From contig DASTAE010000164.1 of NCBI GenBank assembly GCA_035712985.1, forward strand, positions 1-8,010: a stretch of 8,010 nucleotides of DNA, in the 5' to 3' direction. The notes under the pieces were generated by a model that worked only from the letters and a program-made list of their open reading frames with translations, had not been told where the DNA came from and did no database searches. The translations under genes and the position numbers were made by a program. Of this stretch, positions 5,395 through 8,010 are shown one piece after another (position 1 is the first letter of the stretch; every line of letters starts with the position of its first letter). This DNA is from Actinospica sp035712985 (GTDB lineage Bacteria; Actinomycetota; Actinomycetes; Streptomycetales; Catenulisporaceae).

Positions 5395-6048
5395 TCAGCG
5401 GCGCCTGGCTTGAGCCTCGCTGCGCGCGCTCTCGGCGCCGCCGGAGAGTGCGTCGATCTGCTCGGTCAGGTGCTCGTGCCCGTCGCCGAGGTGCGCCCGC
5501 GCGGCGAGCAGCGGGGCGAGCAGCGCCGCCGCGTCCGCGCCGCCGAGCGCCTCGTGCAGCGCGGCCATCGGAGCCTCCGCCGCCTTCGGCAACCCGGTCA
5601 CGCCGCCGACCTGGGCGGCGAGTACCCGCAGGTCGGCGGAGTGGTCTCGGGCGTAGGCGTCCACCGCGCGTATTCCGGCGCGCCGGCCGCGTTCCGCGGT
5701 CACCCGCTGGTCGCCGGTGGTGGCGGACTGATCCGTACCCGGGCGCAGCCGCAACGCGCGCCGCTCGGCCGCCTGCCGACTGGCGACCCCGAGCGCGGGG
5801 GCGAGTTGGGCCCAGCTCGCGCCGTTCGCCCGCGCCGCGTCGATCAGCTCCGGTTCCCAGCCCGCCAGTTGCTCGCGCATCTGCCGCAGCAACGCCAAGG
5901 CCACCAGGAACTGGGCGGAATTCGGTCCGGACGGCTCCGAGCGGGCGGTGTCGACGGCCGCCTCGATCCGCTCGAGACCCGCGGCCGCCTCCGTCTGGCG
6001 GGTGTGCTCGCCGGGCGCCGCCGCGCCCGGCCCGGTCGATCGCACCAT
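5395..6048 (-). CDS. rheA: RheA-like HSP18 transcriptional regulator
   Basis: This 217-residue soluble Ala/Arg-rich protein matches what I recall of actinobacterial proteins annotated HSP18 transcriptional regulator, the RheA type (about 225 residues in S. albus). Its central block, residues 64-102 (WEPELIDAARANGASWAQLA then PALGVASRQAAERRALRLRP), reads as a helix-turn-helix: an ASWxxLAxALGVxSRQAAxRR motif typical of DNA binding. The following segment (TTGDQRVTAERGRRAGIRAV) and the C-terminal helical region (PLLAARAHLGDGHEHLTEQI) fit the family. RheA represses hsp18 and its own gene and is itself the heat sensor. ATG 6046-6048 is chosen because AAAGGGTGA lies 6-14 nt before it. Two upstream in-frame ATGs lack a site, and the first (6082-6084) lies inside the operator. 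The gene is upstream of hsp20 on the same strand and divergent from the STAS gene; operator O2 between them predicts autoregulation. Confidence 0.8.
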   Translation of the reverse strand: MVRSTGPGAAAPGEHTRQTEAAAGLERIEAAVDTARSEPSGPNSAQFLVALALLRQMREQLAGWEPELIDAARANGASWAQLAPALGVASRQAAERRALRLRPGTDQSATTGDQRVTAERGRRAGIRAVDAYARDHSADLRVLAAQVGGVTGLPKAAEAPMAALHEALGGADAAALLAPLLAARAHLGDGHEHLTEQIDALSGGAESARSEAQARRR

Positions 6049-6077
6049 GACAGTCACCCTTTCGCCGACACTCATGT

Positions 6078-6106
6078 TTGTCATCGCTTAGACGACATGC
6101 TACAAC
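6078..6106 (+). promoter_or_regulatory. Promoter of the STAS/unknown-protein operon
   Basis: TTGTCA (6078-6083), a 17-nt spacer and TACAAC (6101-6106) with a TGC extended -10 copy the architecture of the hsp20 promoter. Bases 6078-6086 and 6091-6102 are identical to it and only the 4 bases between differ. The predicted transcript starts near 6113, leaving a leader of about 74 nt before GTG 6187. Confidence 0.7.
6079..6097. promoter_or_regulatory. RheA-type operator O2 (regulator / STAS divergent region)
   Basis: The site is TGTCATC-N5-GACGACA. The left half-site is a perfect match to the recalled RheA half-site and the right has one change. It lies inside the + strand promoter spacer and 31 bp upstream of the regulator start codon, so one site could control both directions. 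No convincing -10 for the regulator itself was found, so its promoter is undefined. Confidence 0.75.
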
Positions 6107-6186
6107 GAAGACTCGAGGCCGCCCACCGCCCGGCGGCGTGCATGAACAACCACCTCAACGAGTCCCGCATGACAGGAGGAGTAGAC

Positions 6187-6567
6187 GTGGACACCACACT
6201 GGGGATCACCCGCCACCAGGACCCCGACGGACGCACCGTCCTTGCGGTGCGCGGCGAAGTCGACATCCACACCGCCGCGCGCCTGCGGACCGCCCTGACC
6301 GAGCAGGTCGGCCGAGCCGGCGCGCTGGTGCTCGACGTCAGCGGCGCCGTGCTGATCGACGCGGCCGGCCTGCGCGCGCTCACCGTCGCCCAGCGTCAGG
6401 CCGCCGAACTCGGCAAACCCCCGATCACGCTGCGCGGAGTACGCCCGTTGCTGGCCAAGACCCTCCACCTGGCCGGACTCGACCATCTCTTCCCGCGCGA
6501 GCCCGCCCAGGCCCCCGCCCTGGCCACGCACCGAGGGCGAACGGCCGCACCCCTGGCCGCAGCCTGA
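6187..6567 (+). CDS. STAS-domain protein (anti-sigma factor antagonist-like) lacking the phosphoserine
   Basis: This 126-residue cytoplasmic protein has the STAS fold of SpoIIAA/RsbV-type anti-anti-sigma factors, which release a sigma factor by binding its anti-sigma kinase. Landmarks are VLAVRGEVDIHTAARLRTAL (residues 18-37), LVLDVSGAVLIDAAGLRALT (47-66) and ITLRGVRPLLAKTLHLAGL near 77-96, ending HLF plus a Pro/Ala/Arg tail. In phosphorylatable members the loop after the third strand reads D-S-S/T/A-G; here it is D58-A59-A60-G61, so the kinase target is absent. GTG 6187-6189 is used because AGGAGGA (6174-6180) precedes it by 6 nt; upstream in-frame ATGs at 6142 and 6169 lack a site. It is first in a two-gene unit (24-nt gap) driven by the RheA-type promoter. 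No anti-sigma factor or sigma factor lies in the window. Confidence 0.88.
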   Translation: MDTTLGITRHQDPDGRTVLAVRGEVDIHTAARLRTALTEQVGRAGALVLDVSGAVLIDAAGLRALTVAQRQAAELGKPPITLRGVRPLLAKTLHLAGLDHLFPREPAQAPALATHRGRTAAPLAAA

Positions 6568-6591
6568 CCCGGGACCGATCAAGGAGCGGCA

Positions 6592-7224
6592 GTGACACCC
6601 GTGGAGCAGCTCGTCGAACACGCCCGCACGATGGCGCGCCGCGCCCGGCGACCCGGCAGTGACGCGTGGCAGCACGGCTCGCTCCACGACGTCGTTCTCG
6701 CCCACGGCCGCACCTTCGAACCCGCCCCCCTGCCCGAGGACGTCTACCCCGCGCTGCCCGGACACGCCGCCCGAGCGGCCGCGATCCTCGCCGACCAGTA
6801 CGCCTGGACCTATGTCGAAGGCCTCGCGCTCCTGCCGGATATGCGCACGGTGATCGAACACGCCTGGTGCGCCACCTTCACCGGCCAGGTCGTCGACCCG
6901 AACCTCAGCGGGGACATCGCGGCGGCCTACCTCGGCGTCGCGTTCACCATGAACTTCCGCCGAACCACCCTCGCCCATCGCGCGGGCGCGATCCTCATCA
7001 GCGACCCGGCGGGAAACCCGGCCCCGCACCCCGAAATCCTCCAGCACGGCCTCGCCCCCGACGCCATCCTGGCGATCGGCAAGCCGTACGACCACGCGGG
7101 TGCCACACGCAACCGACTGCACTGGCCCCAAGGACCCGCACAGCCAGGAGCGGGAAGCGAGACGCCTGCCGACGCCCCACGCGACGGAGTGCACGCGCGG
7201 GACCGACTGGCGTCCGCGGCCTGA
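6592..7224 (+). CDS. Conserved-looking protein of unknown function (HAW / VVDP motifs)
   Basis: GTG 6592-6594 follows AAGGAG (6581-6586) with 5-nt spacing and gives 210 residues, with no signal peptide or membrane segment. I do not recognise a named family. The core, about residues 25-125, contains WQHGSLHDVVLAHGRTFEP, YAWTYVEGLAL (70-80), EHAWCATFTGQVVDPN (89-104) and AAYLGVAF (111-118). The HAW...G.VVDP order is the kind of His/Asp spacing seen in papain- and transglutaminase-like folds. Where a catalytic Cys might be expected before the helix at 59-68, the sequence is GHAARAAAILAD, and Cys93, next to HAW, is the only cysteine. This comparison is tentative. The tail after about 170 is Pro/Ala/Arg-rich and probably disordered. 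The gene follows the STAS gene closely, so they are probably co-transcribed and share RheA-type control; a strong terminator follows. Confidence 0.8.
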   Translation: MTPVEQLVEHARTMARRARRPGSDAWQHGSLHDVVLAHGRTFEPAPLPEDVYPALPGHAARAAAILADQYAWTYVEGLALLPDMRTVIEHAWCATFTGQVVDPNLSGDIAAAYLGVAFTMNFRRTTLAHRAGAILISDPAGNPAPHPEILQHGLAPDAILAIGKPYDHAGATRNRLHWPQGPAQPGAGSETPADAPRDGVHARDRLASAA

Positions 7225-7246
7225 CCGGTAGTCGCTGAAGGCGCTG

Positions 7247-7289
7247 GCAGGCCGGCAAGCGCGTCACGGCGACGCGCTTGCCGACCTGC
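7247..7289. terminator. Strong bidirectional terminator between convergent genes
   Basis: Arms 7247-7265 and 7271-7289 are complementary at 18 of 19 positions with a 5-nt loop, 22 nt past the stop of the + strand operon. The convergent SARP-type gene ends 21 bp further on. It is the longest stem in the window and could stop transcription from both sides. Confidence 0.85.
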
Positions 7290-7310
7290 GGATTCATGCA
7301 GCTGGCAGGG

Positions 7311-8010
7311 TCAGGCGATGGCGGGGCTGGTACCCGCGAGCATGCCCTGCCCGGTGTTGGTGTTGCCGCCGGAACCGAACACGATCAGGCTGCCGGTGTT
7401 GGCCTGGAACGCCAGCTCGTAGCCACCGCCGGCGAGCGCGGCGATGCTCGGGCTGGTGCCCTTCATCATGCCTTCGCGGTAGAAGGCGGAACGCGCCTGC
7501 GGATCCGGCGGGATCAGCTGCGGCGGCACGCCGAGGCAGCGCAGGAAGTAGTCGAGTGCCTCGGCGGGGTCCAGCGGGGTGAGCCCCGGGGAATGCCCGC
7601 GCAGATCGAGGAACATCCGGCCGTCCGGGAAGCGCTCGGCCATGCGGTGCGCGGCGTGGAGGGCGAGCGCCGTCTTGCCGATTCCCGCCATCCCGTCGAT
7701 CGCCACGACCGCCGCCGCTCCCGAGCCCAGCCGCCGTGCCGCGTCTTCGAACTCGTACAGTTCCGCCAGCTCTCGTTCGCGGCCGGTGAACGCCGAGGTG
7801 TCGGGCGGCAGGTTGAAGCGCGCACCATGGCCGCCGGCCCACGGCCGATCGCCGGGGGCGGGAGCGGGGGCGGGAGCGGTCAGAGCGGAGTCGCGCGCCA
7901 GTATTCGCTGGTGCAGCAGGCGCAACGCCGCGCACGGCTCGAGGCTCAGCTCGTCCACCAGCGTGCGCCGCAACCGTCGGTAGACCTCCAACGCCTCCGC
8001 CTGACGCTCC
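7311..8010 (-). CDS. SARP/AfsR-type regulator fragment fused to an extracellular-type repeat (5' end outside window)
   Basis: The frame enters from the right edge (ERQAEALEVYRRLR...) and runs for 233 codons. The first part (about 7885-8010) is the end of a bacterial transcriptional activation domain: LEVYRRLRRTLVDELSLEP then LRLLHQRILARD. After a Pro/Ala linker comes an NB-ARC/STAND NTPase start: PPDTSAFTGRERELAEL, then Walker A IDGMAGIGKTALAL at 7675-7698, then RMFLDLRGHSPG and LDPAEALDYFLRCLGVP. Family members continue ARSALYR...LAGRRxLxVLDNA (Walker B). Here, after ARSAFYRE (7473), the sequence switches to an unrelated repeat-type tail and stops at 7311-7313. Walker B, the sensor regions and any TPR domain are therefore missing. 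Such regulators activate secondary-metabolite or stress genes using ATP. This one is probably inactive or dominant-negative, although the DNA-binding and activation domains could work alone, as in small SARPs. Confidence 0.8.
   Translation of the reverse strand, partial: ERQAEALEVYRRLRRTLVDELSLEPCAALRLLHQRILARDSALTAPAPAPAPGDRPWAGGHGARFNLPPDTSAFTGRERELAELYEFEDAARRLGSGAAAVVAIDGMAGIGKTALALHAAHRMAERFPDGRMFLDLRGHSPGLTPLDPAEALDYFLRCLGVPPQLIPPDPQARSAFYREGMMKGTSPSIAALAGGGYELAFQANTGSLIVFGSGGNTNTGQGMLAGTSPAIA
7314..7472 (-). other. Foreign in-frame tail: one GTSPxIA/GGGYE repeat unit
   Basis: The last 53 codons read GMMKGTSPSIAALAGGGYEL, then AFQANTGSLIVFGSGGNTNT, then GQGMLAGTSPAIA. The start of the unit (GMM.GTSPSIA) recurs at its end (GML.GTSPAIA), giving a repeat period of about 42 residues. 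I recall this as the tandem repeat of actinobacterial secreted proteins and glycoside hydrolase accessory domains, with units like GTSPSIA.L.GGGYEVAFQANTG.LW..G. It has no place in a cytoplasmic NTPase, so the join at about 7472/7473 is a recombination or deletion junction. Confidence 0.75.

Noticed and set aside
6049..6084. Earlier ATG starts for the RheA-like regulator (6084 and 6075)
   Set aside because: Neither has a ribosome binding site, and the first lies inside the operator. A leaderless start at 6075 cannot be fully excluded.
5305..6186. Long N-terminal extension of the STAS reading frame
   Set aside because: It runs antisense through the regulator gene and across the promoter. The AGGAGGA site places the start at 6187.

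Overview
The window is very GC-rich, with G or C at almost every third codon position, AGGAGG-type ribosome binding sites, frequent GTG starts and actinobacterial protein families (SARP/AfsR-type regulator, MT0933-type antitoxin, RheA-like repressor). It looks like chromosomal DNA of a Streptomyces-like actinomycete. No tRNA, rRNA, CRISPR array, transposase or integrase was seen.

Left part (1-2642): the tail of an unidentified + strand gene; a frameshifted and truncated aldose 1-epimerase remnant (-); an orphan MT0933-type antitoxin gene with a Gln/Asp-rich tail (-); a secreted four-cysteine protein of unknown function (+); a zinc nucleoside deaminase (-); and the C-terminal half of a hemerythrin-like protein (-).

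Centre (2657-6567): a protein-quality and stress block. On the - strand lie a RheA/HSP18-regulator-like gene, an Hsp20 small heat-shock protein and HtpG (bacterial Hsp90), in that transcription order. Divergent from the regulator is a + strand pair: a STAS-domain protein lacking the usual phosphorylatable serine, and a 210-residue protein of unknown function. The main observation is a duplicated regulatory element. The same 25-bp block (21 of 25 identical) lies upstream of hsp20 and upstream of the STAS pair. It contains a near-perfect inverted repeat TGTCRTC-N5-GAYGACA inside the 17-nt spacer of a TTGTCA / extended -10 promoter. This matches the operator I recall for RheA, the thermosensing repressor of hsp18 in Streptomyces albus. 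The simplest reading is that one heat-responsive repressor controls hsp20, itself, and the STAS/unknown pair.

Right part (7247-8010): a strong 19-bp stem hairpin ends the + strand pair. Beyond it, facing it, is a SARP/AfsR-type regulator gene cut off inside its NTPase domain and fused in frame to one unit of an unrelated extracellular-type repeat (motif GTSPxIA...GGGYE.AFQANTG).

Three damaged or chimeric genes in 8 kb (epimerase, hemerythrin, SARP) around an intact chaperone block suggest an accessory, rearranging part of the chromosome. All family assignments come from reading the translations; no database search was possible.
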